31,925 bases of DNA from DASXRU01 sp039933315 (GTDB taxonomy: Bacteria > Acidobacteriota > Blastocatellia > Pyrinomonadales > Pyrinomonadaceae), in NCBI GenBank assembly GCA_039933315.1, contig JBDTOI010000028.1, positions 1 through 31,925 on the forward strand, given 5' to 3'. Below are positions 1 through 7,717 of this stretch, one piece after another. The translations under genes were made by a program, and so were the position numbers. The first letter of the stretch is position 1. Every line of letters starts with the position of its first letter. A model generated the notes under the pieces. It worked only from the letters and a program-made list of their open reading frames with translations, searched no databases and was not told where the DNA came from.

Positions 1-108
1 TTCCCAAGCTAGACGACAAGCTGAAGCATGTCGGACATTGATGAGCCAAGTATATGTTGCCCAAAATTAAGACCTGGGAATTGAGCAATGTGCGGGCAAG
101 GATTTTAC

Positions 109-124
109 TGGCACGACATTCGCT
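109..124 (+). promoter_or_regulatory. Candidate sigma-54 (-24/-12) promoter
   Basis: The sequence TGGCACG, four bases, then TCGCT matches the sigma-54 consensus TGGCACG-N4-TTGCW with one mismatch. The GG (110-111) and GC (122-123) dinucleotides have the required 12-base register. Transcription would begin near 135, about 20 bases before the ATG at 155. Inferred from the motif only; no enhancer site was identified. Confidence 0.45.
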
Positions 125-154
125 CCTGGATCTCGCAAATAAGGGAGGGCAAGC

Positions 155-415
155 ATGAGCGAGGCAACAGGAACTGGACTGGACAACAAACAGGATGCGG
201 TGGACGACCGCGGCACTAATAAAACCGAAGGACGAGCCCTGCTGAGAAAGCTGCGCGACCTGGGATTTGACTCGAGCGATCAGCAACTGGCTCTGGCGCT
301 GGGTCGCCCCATCGAAGAAATAGAAGCCTGGATGGGTGGCGCAGAAGCCGTCGATGATGATGTGGTGATGAAGGCGCGCGGAATTGCCACTCAGCGCGGG
401 CTCGAAATCGAATAA
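155..415 (+). CDS. Small HTH-like hypothetical protein (86 aa)
   Basis: A short acidic protein of unrecognised family. The N-terminal 25 residues are polar and probably disordered. The rest (about 27-84) is helical and reads like a small helix-turn-helix, with a hydrophobic pattern LALALGRPIEEIEAW followed by a second helix. The start is well supported by an AGGGAGGG Shine-Dalgarno (142-149) five bases before the ATG. It lies 31 bases upstream of the serine acetyltransferase, probably in one transcript from the candidate sigma-54 promoter. A DNA-binding role is a guess from the helix pattern; no catalytic motif is visible. Confidence 0.7.
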   Translation: MSEATGTGLDNKQDAVDDRGTNKTEGRALLRKLRDLGFDSSDQQLALALGRPIEEIEAWMGGAEAVDDDVVMKARGIATQRGLEIE

Positions 416-446
416 CCGCGCGAGCCCGGAAACCCAGCTTCCAACG

Positions 447-1358
447 ATGAACGACAAACTAAAAGAAGCAGCCAGCGCGCTCGTTGATTCTTACGCCGCG
501 GACGGCATCAAGATTCATCACCTCGATCGCCAGCCGCTGCCGTCACACGCCGAAATCATTCGCGTGCTGGTGGCAGTCAATGAATTACTCTTTCCCGGTT
601 ACATAGGAGCTCAGGGCTTGGCGGGCGCGGACCTTCGCTCGTACGTTGAATCACGCCTGGCCTGGCTGAGCGAAACTTTAACCGAACAAATCAATCGCGC
701 TATCAGCCATGGCGAGAAGATCGGTGAAGCTTGCAAGGTGACCACGCGGGACGCGCCGGATTGCGCCGCGGCCTTCATAGCCGCATTGCCATCAATCCGT
801 AACTTGATGGCTGGAGACGTGCAGGCTGCCTATGATGGGGACCCGGCCGCAAACTGTCTGGACGAAATCATTTTTAGTTATCCCAGTATCTATGCGGTCA
901 TGGTCTATCGCGTGGCGCACGAGCTTTTCCGCATGGAAGTTCCGCTGATTCCGCGCATCATGACCGAGCACGCGCATCATCGCACCGGCATAGACATTCA
1001 TCCGGGCACGCGTATTGGCGCCCGCTTCTTCATCGACCACGGAACCGGCGTGGTGATTGGTGGCACAGCCGTCATAGGAAACAACGTGAAGCTCTTTCAA
1101 GGGGTCACGATCGGCGCCTTCTCATTCGACAAAGAAGACGGTGGCGCCCTGGTCCGCAATACGAAACGGCACCCGACAATTGAAGATGACGTGGTGATTT
1201 ATGCGGGCGCTACTATTCTTGGCGGCGACACCGTGATTGGTCGCGGCAGCGTTATCGGCGGAAACGTTTGGCTGACCCACAGCGTGCCCCCCGGCACCCG
1301 AGTACTACAGGATTCGCCGAACCTGCGAATTATTCCGGCGGACGAAGTTGCTTCGTGA
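447..1358 (+). CDS. cysE: Serine O-acetyltransferase (CysE/EpsC type)
   Basis: Transfers acetyl from acetyl-CoA to L-serine, giving O-acetylserine for cysteine synthesis in the cytoplasm. The 303-residue protein has a helical N-terminal domain (about 1-165) and a C-terminal left-handed beta-helix of hexapeptide repeats. The segment GIDIHPGTRIG, followed by FIDHGTGVVIGG, carries the family's two conserved histidine positions. VKLFQGVTIGA and a late ILGGDTVIGRGSVIGG continue the coil. The frame is open upstream to 384, but that stretch overlaps the previous gene and reads as noise, so the ATG at 447 is chosen; its Shine-Dalgarno is weak. No cysteine synthase lies beside it. The long N-terminal domain resembles the EpsC/plant-like form. 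Confidence 0.93.
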   Translation: MNDKLKEAASALVDSYAADGIKIHHLDRQPLPSHAEIIRVLVAVNELLFPGYIGAQGLAGADLRSYVESRLAWLSETLTEQINRAISHGEKIGEACKVTTRDAPDCAAAFIAALPSIRNLMAGDVQAAYDGDPAANCLDEIIFSYPSIYAVMVYRVAHELFRMEVPLIPRIMTEHAHHRTGIDIHPGTRIGARFFIDHGTGVVIGGTAVIGNNVKLFQGVTIGAFSFDKEDGGALVRNTKRHPTIEDDVVIYAGATILGGDTVIGRGSVIGGNVWLTHSVPPGTRVLQDSPNLRIIPADEVAS

Positions 1359-1442
1359 ATGTGGTTCGCGGAAAAGTTGCGCGATTGAAAGTTTCATAAC
1401 GGTAGAACGGAAAACGAGTCTTTCGTTCCTCCCGTAAAACGG

Positions 1443-1470
1443 AACCCCCAAGCCATTCGGTTTGGGGGTT
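1443..1470 (+). terminator. Hairpin after cysE, probable terminator
   Basis: AACCCCCAA (1443-1451) pairs with TTGGGGGTT (1462-1470) around a 10-base loop, followed by only one or two further T. It is a strong stem with a short U tract, so termination of cysE is plausible but not certain. It could instead be part of a structured leader for the gene at 1526, because another small hairpin (AACGA/TCGTT near 1413-1427) lies just upstream. Confidence 0.5.
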
Positions 1471-1525
1471 TCGTGCTAAAGAGGAGGAGTTTAACCAGGT
1501 TTGTACTGGGAGGGCATCTTTATAA

Positions 1526-1894
1526 ATGGGAGCTCTGTCAAAAAGCATTTTGCTTTTTAGCCTCAACTGGCTGGACGCTCAGTTGACGCTCGTCTGGGTG
1601 CGCACCAACCTGGCCACGGAAGGTAATGGCTTGATGGCCCGCCTGCTGAATCTGGGCGACAATCCTTTCCTGCTGGGCAAGCTTGCCATTGGCGCCTTCG
1701 CCGCCTATGTCCTCTATCGCTGTTCCCACCTGCCCCTGGCGCGCCGCGGTATGCAACTCGTGCTGGGCATTTACTTTGCACTTATGTTCGTACACGCCGC
1801 CACTGGCCTGTCCGCCCTGGGCTGGCATGGGCCCGAAATGATGATTGGCTATCTCGGCAACCTGCCCCACGCTTTGGCTTCGCTCTTCACTTAG
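1526..1894 (+). CDS. DUF5658-like small integral membrane protein
   Basis: A 122-residue hydrophobic protein with about three membrane segments (roughly 5-25, 52-70 and 78-100). The N-terminal pattern LNWLDAQLTLVWV, then a loop with NGLM and an LGKLAIG segment, resembles DUF5658 proteins, whose function is unknown. A stop codon directly precedes the ATG, so the start cannot lie further upstream. A GGGAGGG sequence at 1508-1514 is a plausible, slightly distant ribosome site. It lies between cysE and the HtrA protease with its own flanking hairpins, so it may be a single-gene unit. The family assignment rests on pattern memory and is moderate. Confidence 0.7.
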   Translation: MGALSKSILLFSLNWLDAQLTLVWVRTNLATEGNGLMARLLNLGDNPFLLGKLAIGAFAAYVLYRCSHLPLARRGMQLVLGIYFALMFVHAATGLSALGWHGPEMMIGYLGNLPHALASLFT

Positions 1895-1907
1895 GCGCAA
1901 AGTCGCT

Positions 1908-1928
1908 CTGGTTTGATTCCCAAACCAG
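1908..1928 (+). terminator. Hairpin after the DUF5658-like gene
   Basis: A perfect 8-bp stem, CTGGTTTG (1908-1915) with CAAACCAG (1921-1928), has a 5-base loop and lies 14 bases after the stop codon. There is no T tract behind it, so it may protect the 3' end or act as a weak terminator rather than a classic intrinsic one. Confidence 0.4.
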
Positions 1929-2056
1929 TAGGAAACCCTGTAAAAAAGAAACCTGGGTCACCCTTCGCGCGTTCTTAAGCGAGGGCTCTGTCTCGACATT
2001 CGGAGAGCGGGAGGCGCGCAACCGAGGGGGCATCCTGAAGCATCTCAGTTTCAATC

Positions 2057-3253
2057 ATGACCACCGTAATTTCAAAGAATCGAGAAAAACCAATGTACAA
2101 AATTTCAGCACGCCATATTCTGGTTATTGCACTGGTATCGGGATTGTTTGCGGCGCTGGGAGTGCTGGCGTTTGACCGCCTGTCGGATCGCTGGCAGCCC
2201 AAGGGAGCGGCATTCACCGAATCAGCCCCGGCCAGCATCACGGATCCTTCGTTGGCTACTGATGAACAGAACAATATCCAGGTTTACAAAGCCATCTCGC
2301 CCGGGGTCGCGAATATTCATTCAACTTCCATGGTGAGGGACTTCTTTGGCACGGTTGAGCCGGCCGAAGGATCCGGATCCGGCTCGGTAATCGACGCCCA
2401 GGGCAATATCCTGACGAACTACCACGTTATCGAAAGAGCGGAGCGACTTACCGTCAGCTTCGGTGGCGATCGGAATTATCCGGCCACGGTTGTCGGTGGG
2501 GACCCGGACACTGATCTGGCAGTGATCAGGCTGACGAGCCCGCCGAAAGAGCCTTTGACTGTGATACCTCTGGGAGACTCCGACAAGCTCACGGTTGGCC
2601 AGAAAGTTCTGGCCATCGGCAATCCCTTCGGACTGGATCGCACGCTGACTACCGGCGTCATCAGCGGGCTGCAACGTCCGTTGCGGGCCCGCACCGGGCG
2701 ACCAATCGAAGGCGCCATACAAACCGACGCCTCGATTAATCCGGGAAACTCCGGCGGCCCGCTGCTCGACTCGCATGGAAGGATGATAGGCATTAACTCC
2801 CAGATACTTTCTCCTTCAGGCGCATCCGCGGGTGTGGGCTTTGCAGTTCCGGTAAACATTGCCAAGCGCATCCTGCCGCAACTGATTCGCGACGGGAAGG
2901 TGCGCCGGCCCAAGTTGGGCATCAGCTCACGCGATGTCGGAGCTTTGCGGAATCAGATCCAGCTGCCCGTTTCCGACGGCGTAATGATTTACGAAGTTGC
3001 TCCCGGCGGCTCGGCAGCCAATGCCGGCTTGCGCGGTCTAACTCAGACTGAGGAGGGAGACGTGGAAATTGGCGACATCATTGTTGCCATAGACGGGGCC
3101 AAGGTTGGCGACAGCGACGATCTCTTCAACATCCTGGATAAGCATGCGGTGGGCGAGACCGTGAGCGTTGAGATACTGCGCAACGGGCGGCGTATGACGG
3201 TGCCGGTAAGACTGTCTGAGGCGCCACCGGCTCGCGGAGTTATCAGGCGGTAG
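2057..3253 (+). CDS. HtrA/Deg-family serine protease with one PDZ domain
   Basis: An envelope quality-control protease of the trypsin-like HtrA family. A single N-terminal membrane segment (about 19-39) anchors it facing the periplasm. The protease domain (about 70-270) shows the complete triad: His123 in NYHVIE, Asp153 in DTDLAV and Ser232 in GNSGGP. The oxyanion-loop region (GNPFGL, TTGVIS) is intact. One PDZ domain follows (about 285-390), ending in a typical LRNGRRMTVPVRL strand. At 398 residues it matches single-PDZ, DegS-like proteins rather than two-PDZ DegP. The ATG at 2093 is an alternative start; neither has a clear ribosome site. A strong terminator follows at once. Confidence 0.93.
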   Translation: MTTVISKNREKPMYKISARHILVIALVSGLFAALGVLAFDRLSDRWQPKGAAFTESAPASITDPSLATDEQNNIQVYKAISPGVANIHSTSMVRDFFGTVEPAEGSGSGSVIDAQGNILTNYHVIERAERLTVSFGGDRNYPATVVGGDPDTDLAVIRLTSPPKEPLTVIPLGDSDKLTVGQKVLAIGNPFGLDRTLTTGVISGLQRPLRARTGRPIEGAIQTDASINPGNSGGPLLDSHGRMIGINSQILSPSGASAGVGFAVPVNIAKRILPQLIRDGKVRRPKLGISSRDVGALRNQIQLPVSDGVMIYEVAPGGSAANAGLRGLTQTEEGDVEIGDIIVAIDGAKVGDSDDLFNILDKHAVGETVSVEILRNGRRMTVPVRLSEAPPARGVIRR

Positions 3254-3278
3254 CAATCAGGCCGATCGTTAATTCGAC

Positions 3279-3319
3279 AAAGGTGGATGGGTGTGATGCC
3301 TGTCCACCTTTTGTGTTTT
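3279..3319 (+). terminator. Rho-independent terminator of the HtrA gene
   Basis: AAAGGTGGA (3279-3287) pairs with TCCACCTTT (3303-3311). The stem extends through wobble pairs and a GG/CC step, and is followed by TTTTGTGTTTT. It lies 25 bases after the HtrA stop codon. Confidence 0.8.
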
Positions 3320-3345
3320 GGCGAAGTCTTCGAACGCCGTCAGTT

Positions 3346-3422
3346 TGTAGGGGCGTCCCTCCGTGGGCGCCCCTCTTGATGCCTCCCGTGATCAGGGGTG
3401 CCCACGGAGTGACACCCCTGCA
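3346..3422. repeat. Palindromic repeat family A, copy 1 (two inverted arms)
   Basis: The left arm (3346-3375) begins TGTAGGGGCG and contains CTCCGTGG; the right arm (3394-3422) contains CCACGGAG and ends CACCCCTGCA. Each arm is itself a hairpin (GGGGCG with CGCCCC; AGGGGTG with CACCCCT), and the arms are imperfect inverted copies of each other. The same element occurs in better condition at 4961-5081. The organisation resembles REP/BIME elements. It fills most of the gap between the HtrA terminator and the next gene. Confidence 0.85.
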
Positions 3423-3463
3423 TGCACACCAATCAAGTGCATCACTACCGACTTAACCCCCGC

Positions 3464-3492
3464 TTGGACTTTTCATCGGCCTGTAATAAAGT
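3464..3492 (+). promoter_or_regulatory. Weak candidate sigma-70 promoter
   Basis: TTGGAC (3464-3469), 17 bases, then TAAAGT (3487-3492) would start transcription near 3499, 18 bases before the ATG at 3517. The -35 match is only three of six. No Shine-Dalgarno is visible before that ATG. Confidence 0.3.
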
Positions 3493-3516
3493 CAGCAGCA
3501 TTTCAGTGACAAAACT

Positions 3517-4965
3517 ATGAAGACATCTGTGACGGAAGAGTCAATGCAGGGGCTTGCCGCGCATTTGCAGGATGCCAACAACGCCCTGGCCACAAAGTAT
3601 CCCGGCGAAAGTGGCCGGCGCCAGCCAGTGCATACGGTCTATGGCGGAGCCCATCTGTTCAAGTCGGATTCCGCAGCCCGCCTCGGCGCCGTAGCGGTCC
3701 GCACCTTTGAAGAATACGCGCCGGATTTCACTTCATTCGCGAAGGCGATCGGCCTGCCTGGAGCGGAGAGCCTGCCCGGTTCAGCAGATCAGATCTCCCA
3801 ACTGAAATCACAATTCGATCAGAACGCTGCCACGTTGCGGCAAGAGAATAAGGCTGCGTGGATGGCGCAAACTATCTACGGCCGGGTGATGGAGAAACTG
3901 CGGCGCGAGCCTGTCGAAGACTTTCGCATAGACTTCGAAGACGGCTACGGCAATCGTCCTGACGCTGAGGAGGATGGCCATGCCGAGTCGGCGGCGATCG
4001 AGGTGGCGAATGGCATCGCGGCCGGCACTCTTCCGCCCTTCATCGGCATTCGCATAAAACCGTTCACAGAGGAATTACGCCGCCGCAGTATGCGCACCCT
4101 GGATATTTTTCTGTCCACCCTGCTGGATAAAAGTGGCGGCGCCCTGCCCAACAACTTCGTAGTGACTCTGCCGAAGATTACCGTGTCTGAGCAATGCGCC
4201 GCCCTTGCCGATCTCTTTGAGCTGCTGGAGTCCCGCATCGGGATCGCGCCCGGCTCGCTGCAAATGGAGATGATGATCGAGACCACGCAATCGATCATCA
4301 ACGAGGAAGGCCGCATCAATCTTCCTTTACTGCTACAGGCGGCGCGCGGGCGATGTGTCGCGGCCCACTTCGGCACTTATGACTACACGGCCAGCTGCAA
4401 CATCACGGCCGCGCACCAGCACATGATGCACCAGGCCTGTGACTTTGCCCGCCACATGATGCAAGTGTCCTTTGCGGGCACGGGCATATGGCTTTCCGAT
4501 GGCGCGACCAACATCATGCCAGTAGCGCCGCATCGGGCAGCCAAGGATGGACCGCAGTTGACGCCTCAACAAATAAAGGAAAACCGGGACGTGGTCCATC
4601 GCGCCTGGAAACTGCACTACGATCACATCCAGCATTCACTGACTAACGCGTACTACCAGGGCTGGGATTTGCATCCAGCGCAATTCCCTACCCGCTACGC
4701 GGCGGTCTATGCTTTTTTTCTTGACGGACTGGCGGCGGCGTCTGAGCGCCTCAGTAATTTTGTGGAGAAGGCGGCTAAAGCCACCCTGGTCGGCGATGTT
4801 TTCGACGACGCAGCAACAGGGCAGGGATTGCTCAACTACTTTCTGCGGGCCACCAACTGTGGTGCGATTACCGAAGACGAGGCGCTAAAGCTCTCGAGTT
4901 TGACGCCCGACGAGCTGCGCTCCGGCTCTTTTGTGAAGATTCTCAAGAACCGGCAGAAATTGTAG
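3517..4965 (+). CDS. HpcH/HpaI aldolase/citrate lyase-superfamily enzyme (DUF6986-like)
   Basis: A 482-residue TIM-barrel enzyme of the HpcH/HpaI aldolase-citrate lyase superfamily, which makes or breaks C-C bonds next to a carboxylate using a divalent metal. Visible core motifs are FRIDFEDGYG (about 137-146), the strand GIRIKP, MMIETTQSI with the usual metal-ligand glutamate, and HFGTYDYTASC. Length and overall pattern fit the DUF6986 group, which databases sometimes label phosphoenolpyruvate kinase; its true substrate is not evident here. It lies near the urate-degradation genes (opposite strand), so a role in that catabolism is possible but unproven. Its TAG stop lies inside palindromic repeat A. 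Confidence 0.75.
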   Translation: MKTSVTEESMQGLAAHLQDANNALATKYPGESGRRQPVHTVYGGAHLFKSDSAARLGAVAVRTFEEYAPDFTSFAKAIGLPGAESLPGSADQISQLKSQFDQNAATLRQENKAAWMAQTIYGRVMEKLRREPVEDFRIDFEDGYGNRPDAEEDGHAESAAIEVANGIAAGTLPPFIGIRIKPFTEELRRRSMRTLDIFLSTLLDKSGGALPNNFVVTLPKITVSEQCAALADLFELLESRIGIAPGSLQMEMMIETTQSIINEEGRINLPLLLQAARGRCVAAHFGTYDYTASCNITAAHQHMMHQACDFARHMMQVSFAGTGIWLSDGATNIMPVAPHRAAKDGPQLTPQQIKENRDVVHRAWKLHYDHIQHSLTNAYYQGWDLHPAQFPTRYAAVYAFFLDGLAAASERLSNFVEKAAKATLVGDVFDDAATGQGLLNYFLRATNCGAITEDEALKLSSLTPDELRSGSFVKILKNRQKL

Positions 4966-5081
4966 GGGCGGCACTCCGTGGCCGCCCCTCGTTGGGCTAT
5001 TGGCACAAGGCATTTACCAGGACCGCGTTACTGCCGGGGCCTCTAGTTAGGAAGGGGCGGCCACGGAGTGCCGCCCCTACA
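4961..5081. repeat. Palindromic repeat family A, copy 2, supplying a stop codon
   Basis: The left arm (4961-4990, beginning TGTAGGGGCGGCACTCCG) and the right arm (5054-5081, ending GCCGCCCCTACA) are perfect inverted copies over 28 bases. A 63-base spacer separates them, and each arm folds into its own hairpin. The TAG stop of the upstream gene (4963-4965) is part of the left arm. The right arm ends just as the AGGA ribosome site (5084-5087) of the next gene begins, so the element occupies the whole intergenic gap. Confidence 0.92.
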
Positions 5082-5093
5082 AAAGGATTAGCG

Positions 5094-6800
5094 ATGAAAT
5101 TATTGAACCAAAGTCTCTTAATGGCGCTCGTTTTTACTCTGGTTGCGTCTGCTCAGCTGGCCCAGACAAGGAGGCCACGAAAGGCTCCGTCTGATGCTGA
5201 GCAACAACCGCCGGCGGACGTTGTGGCGCTGCATGGAAAGATCCGTCGCTTTTCACCCACGGTCCTGACGGCCGACACCTCGCGGCTATCGCCCAATGAT
5301 CGCCAAGCGCTGCAAAAGATTATTGCGGCCGCCAAGTACATGGACCCACTCTTTCTGCGCCAGGTGTGGAGCGGTAACGAAGCCCTCTTAAAGAAGCTCG
5401 AACGCTATAAGGATCCAGCATGGGCGCGCTATTTCCGCATCAACTCCGGGCCCTGGTCGCGTCTGGATCACAACGAACTTTTCGTCCATGGTGAAGGCGT
5501 TCCCGCCGAGAAACCACCGCAGGCGAATTACTACCCCGCGGACATGACGAAGGACGAGTTCAATTCGTGGCTCAACGGGTTATCCGCGGAAGAGAAAGAG
5601 AAGGCCACCGGATACTTTTATGTAATCCGCCGCGGCGCTGACGGCAAACTGAAAACCGTTCCTTACAGCGAGGAATATCGCGAGTTTCTCGAACCCGCTG
5701 CCAAACTTTTGCGCGAAGCCGCCGCCCTCACCTCCAACAACTCTCTGAAAGACTTCTTGAACAAACGAGCCGACGCGTTTGCTTCCGACGATTACTACGC
5801 CAGCGACGTGGCCTGGATGGATCTTGACGCGCCTATCGAAGTGACGATAGGACCATACGAAACCTATGAAGATGAGTTGTTCGGCTACAAAGCAGCGTTC
5901 GAGGCATACATAACGCTGCGCGACCAGACAGAGAGCGCAAAGTTGGCCAGGTTCAGCCAGTACCTGCAGGAACTGGAGAACAATCTGCCGATGGACGCGC
6001 GCTATCGCAACCCAAAGCTGGGCGCGGCATCTCCGATTCGAGTGGTGAATAATGTTTTCGGCGCTGGTGAAGGCAATAGCGGCGTGCAAACCGCCGCCTT
6101 CAATCTGCCGAATGATGAACGCGTGGTAAAGGAAAAGGGTTCGAAGCGCGTAATGCTGAAGAACGTGCAGGAAGCGAAGTTCAAGAAGACGCTGGTTCCC
6201 ATCTCGCGCGTCGTGCTGGCGCCGGCGCAACAGTCAGCCTTGTCATTCGAATCTTTCTTTACGCACATACTCATGCACGAACTCATGCATGGCCTGGGGC
6301 CGCACAACATCACCGTCAACGGCGAGCAAACCACCGTGCGCAAACAGCTGAAGGAGCTCTACTCGGCAATTGAAGAAGCGAAGGCGGACATTACCGGCCT
6401 CTGGGCGCTGCAATATCTGATCGACAAAGGCGTGGTGAATAAGAGTATGGAACGGACGCTCTATACCACTTATCTGGCGAGCGCCTTCCGCTCAGTACGG
6501 TTTGGCATCAACGAAGCGCACGGCAAAGGAATGGCCATGCAGTTTAATTACCTGACTGACAGGGGCGCGATCAAAGTTAATGAGCGCACCGGCACTTTCA
6601 GCATCGACCATTCACGAGTTAAGGACGTTGTGCGCCAGCTGACCCAGGAAATCCTGACGATCGAAGCGGAAGGTTCTTACGACAAGGCGAAGGCCATGTT
6701 GGATAAGTACGCCGTCATGAGGCCGCCGATGAAGAAAGCGTTGGATCGATTGGCTAACGTACCGACTGATATTGAACCGATCTTTCCCCTGGCGCGGTAG
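5094..6800 (+). CDS. Secreted M49-type (dipeptidyl-peptidase III-like) zinc metallopeptidase
   Basis: A 568-residue predicted exported metalloprotein. A signal peptide covers about residues 1-23 (MKLLNQSLLMALVFTLVASA region), followed by a basic and proline-rich linker. The zinc site is HELMH (His395, Glu396, His399) with a downstream EEAKAD (Glu427-428). This pairing is typical of bacterial relatives of peptidase M49, which have HExxH in place of the HExxGH of eukaryotic DPP III. The ATG at 5094 is preferred over in-frame upstream codons because AGGA at 5084-5087 is well spaced and the upstream codons translate repeat A. A peptide-cleaving role outside the cytoplasm is inferred from the family; substrates are unknown. 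Confidence 0.85.
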   Translation: MKLLNQSLLMALVFTLVASAQLAQTRRPRKAPSDAEQQPPADVVALHGKIRRFSPTVLTADTSRLSPNDRQALQKIIAAAKYMDPLFLRQVWSGNEALLKKLERYKDPAWARYFRINSGPWSRLDHNELFVHGEGVPAEKPPQANYYPADMTKDEFNSWLNGLSAEEKEKATGYFYVIRRGADGKLKTVPYSEEYREFLEPAAKLLREAAALTSNNSLKDFLNKRADAFASDDYYASDVAWMDLDAPIEVTIGPYETYEDELFGYKAAFEAYITLRDQTESAKLARFSQYLQELENNLPMDARYRNPKLGAASPIRVVNNVFGAGEGNSGVQTAAFNLPNDERVVKEKGSKRVMLKNVQEAKFKKTLVPISRVVLAPAQQSALSFESFFTHILMHELMHGLGPHNITVNGEQTTVRKQLKELYSAIEEAKADITGLWALQYLIDKGVVNKSMERTLYTTYLASAFRSVRFGINEAHGKGMAMQFNYLTDRGAIKVNERTGTFSIDHSRVKDVVRQLTQEILTIEAEGSYDKAKAMLDKYAVMRPPMKKALDRLANVPTDIEPIFPLAR

Positions 6801-6847
6801 GTGAAGCATTCTTGCTTCAATCAGCAATCCGTATTCTGCAATCGGCA

Positions 6848-6880
6848 GGGCCGGCCCGCTACCGCAGGCGGTTCTGACAG
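6848..6880. repeat. Palindromic repeat family B, single arm
   Basis: The segment reading GCCCGCTACCGCAGGCGG and then TTCTGAC matches one arm of the perfect inverted repeat at 8689-8780. It fills the gap between the converging metallopeptidase and puuD genes. The preceding bases (about 6813-6847) contain AATCGGCA-like pieces recalling repeat C. Confidence 0.85.
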
Positions 6881-6889
6881 GATTGGTGG

Positions 6890-7717
6890 CTAGGCTCTTC
6901 TTATGAACTTGGCGGTGCCCCAGCCGACGAGGACCAGTACCGCCAGGATGGCCCAGTTGTAACGCTCGCCGTAGGTGACTCCCGGATAGTGGTTACTGAT
7001 CATGAGAAAGACTACCGGAACAGCCATGAAAGTGTTTTGTTTGGAGCGGAGCTTGGCCTGGGCAGAGAGGGCGTCGTCTGGTTTGCGGCCTTCCTTGAGC
7101 GCGGCGATCATCTTTTTCTGCGCCGGCAGGATGCGCATCCAGACATTAGCGGCCATGATGGTCCCGAACATCGCACCAACGTGGATGTAGGCGGCGCGGC
7201 CGCTGAAGACGCGCGACAGGCCATAAGCGATGCCCACAATCAGGACATACGCTATCACGGCGAATAACTTCTCGTTTTTTCCCAGCGGCGAGATCATCAT
7301 CAGGTCATATAACAGCCAGGCAACAATCAGCAGACCAACTCCCAGAGCAACGGCCGCTCCAACACTGATATTGCTGATATCCTGATCCACCAGCGCCCCG
7401 CCGCCAAGGTAGAAAAGTAGGATCAACAGGGCCATGCCGCTCAACCAGGTCATGCCCGCTTCCCAGCGAAACCAATGCAGGGTGCGCGACATAAGGTCGG
7501 GCATCTTGCGCTTTTCCACAACATAGAAGCCGCCGCTGTGGACCATCCAGATCTGCGCCGGCGTGCCTGTAGCATTGGCCGCCTTTTCTTCTTCGGTGAG
7601 GCGGGCGTCCAGCCAGGTAAAGTAATAGGTCGTACCCACCCACATGATGCCGGCAAAAACATGAATCCAGCGCAGGATCAAGTTGAGCCATTCATTGATA
7701 GTCGGGTCAATAGTCAT
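6890..7717 (-). CDS. puuD: Membrane urate hydroxylase PuuD, lacking the cytochrome c domain
   Basis: Oxidises urate to 5-hydroxyisourate at the membrane, passing electrons to the respiratory chain instead of using O2 directly like uricase. The 275-residue protein is almost entirely membrane helices (about seven or eight), matching the Urate_ox_N region. It has the N-terminal WIHVFAGIMWVGTTYYFTW segment and FSGRAAYIHVGAMFGT. PuuD proteins such as that of Pseudomonas carry an additional C-terminal cytochrome c domain; here the chain stops after the last helix and no CxxCH is present. The ATG at 7717 is chosen because the upstream in-frame extension translates repeat C. It is the last gene of uraD-hiuH-puuD, which identifies the pathway. 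Confidence 0.87.
   Translation of the reverse strand: MTIDPTINEWLNLILRWIHVFAGIMWVGTTYYFTWLDARLTEEEKAANATGTPAQIWMVHSGGFYVVEKRKMPDLMSRTLHWFRWEAGMTWLSGMALLILLFYLGGGALVDQDISNISVGAAVALGVGLLIVAWLLYDLMMISPLGKNEKLFAVIAYVLIVGIAYGLSRVFSGRAAYIHVGAMFGTIMAANVWMRILPAQKKMIAALKEGRKPDDALSAQAKLRSKQNTFMAVPVVFLMISNHYPGVTYGERYNWAILAVLVLVGWGTAKFIRRA

Noticed and set aside
384..446. Upstream start of serine acetyltransferase
   Set aside because: It overlaps the previous gene and has no family-like sequence; the ATG at 447 fits.
4992..5093. N-terminal extension of the M49-type peptidase
   Set aside because: It translates repeat A and lies before the signal peptide and a well-placed AGGA site.
5580..6230. 216-codon minus-strand frame inside the metallopeptidase gene
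   Set aside because: Low-complexity, motif-free and opposite to a gene with intact zinc motifs.
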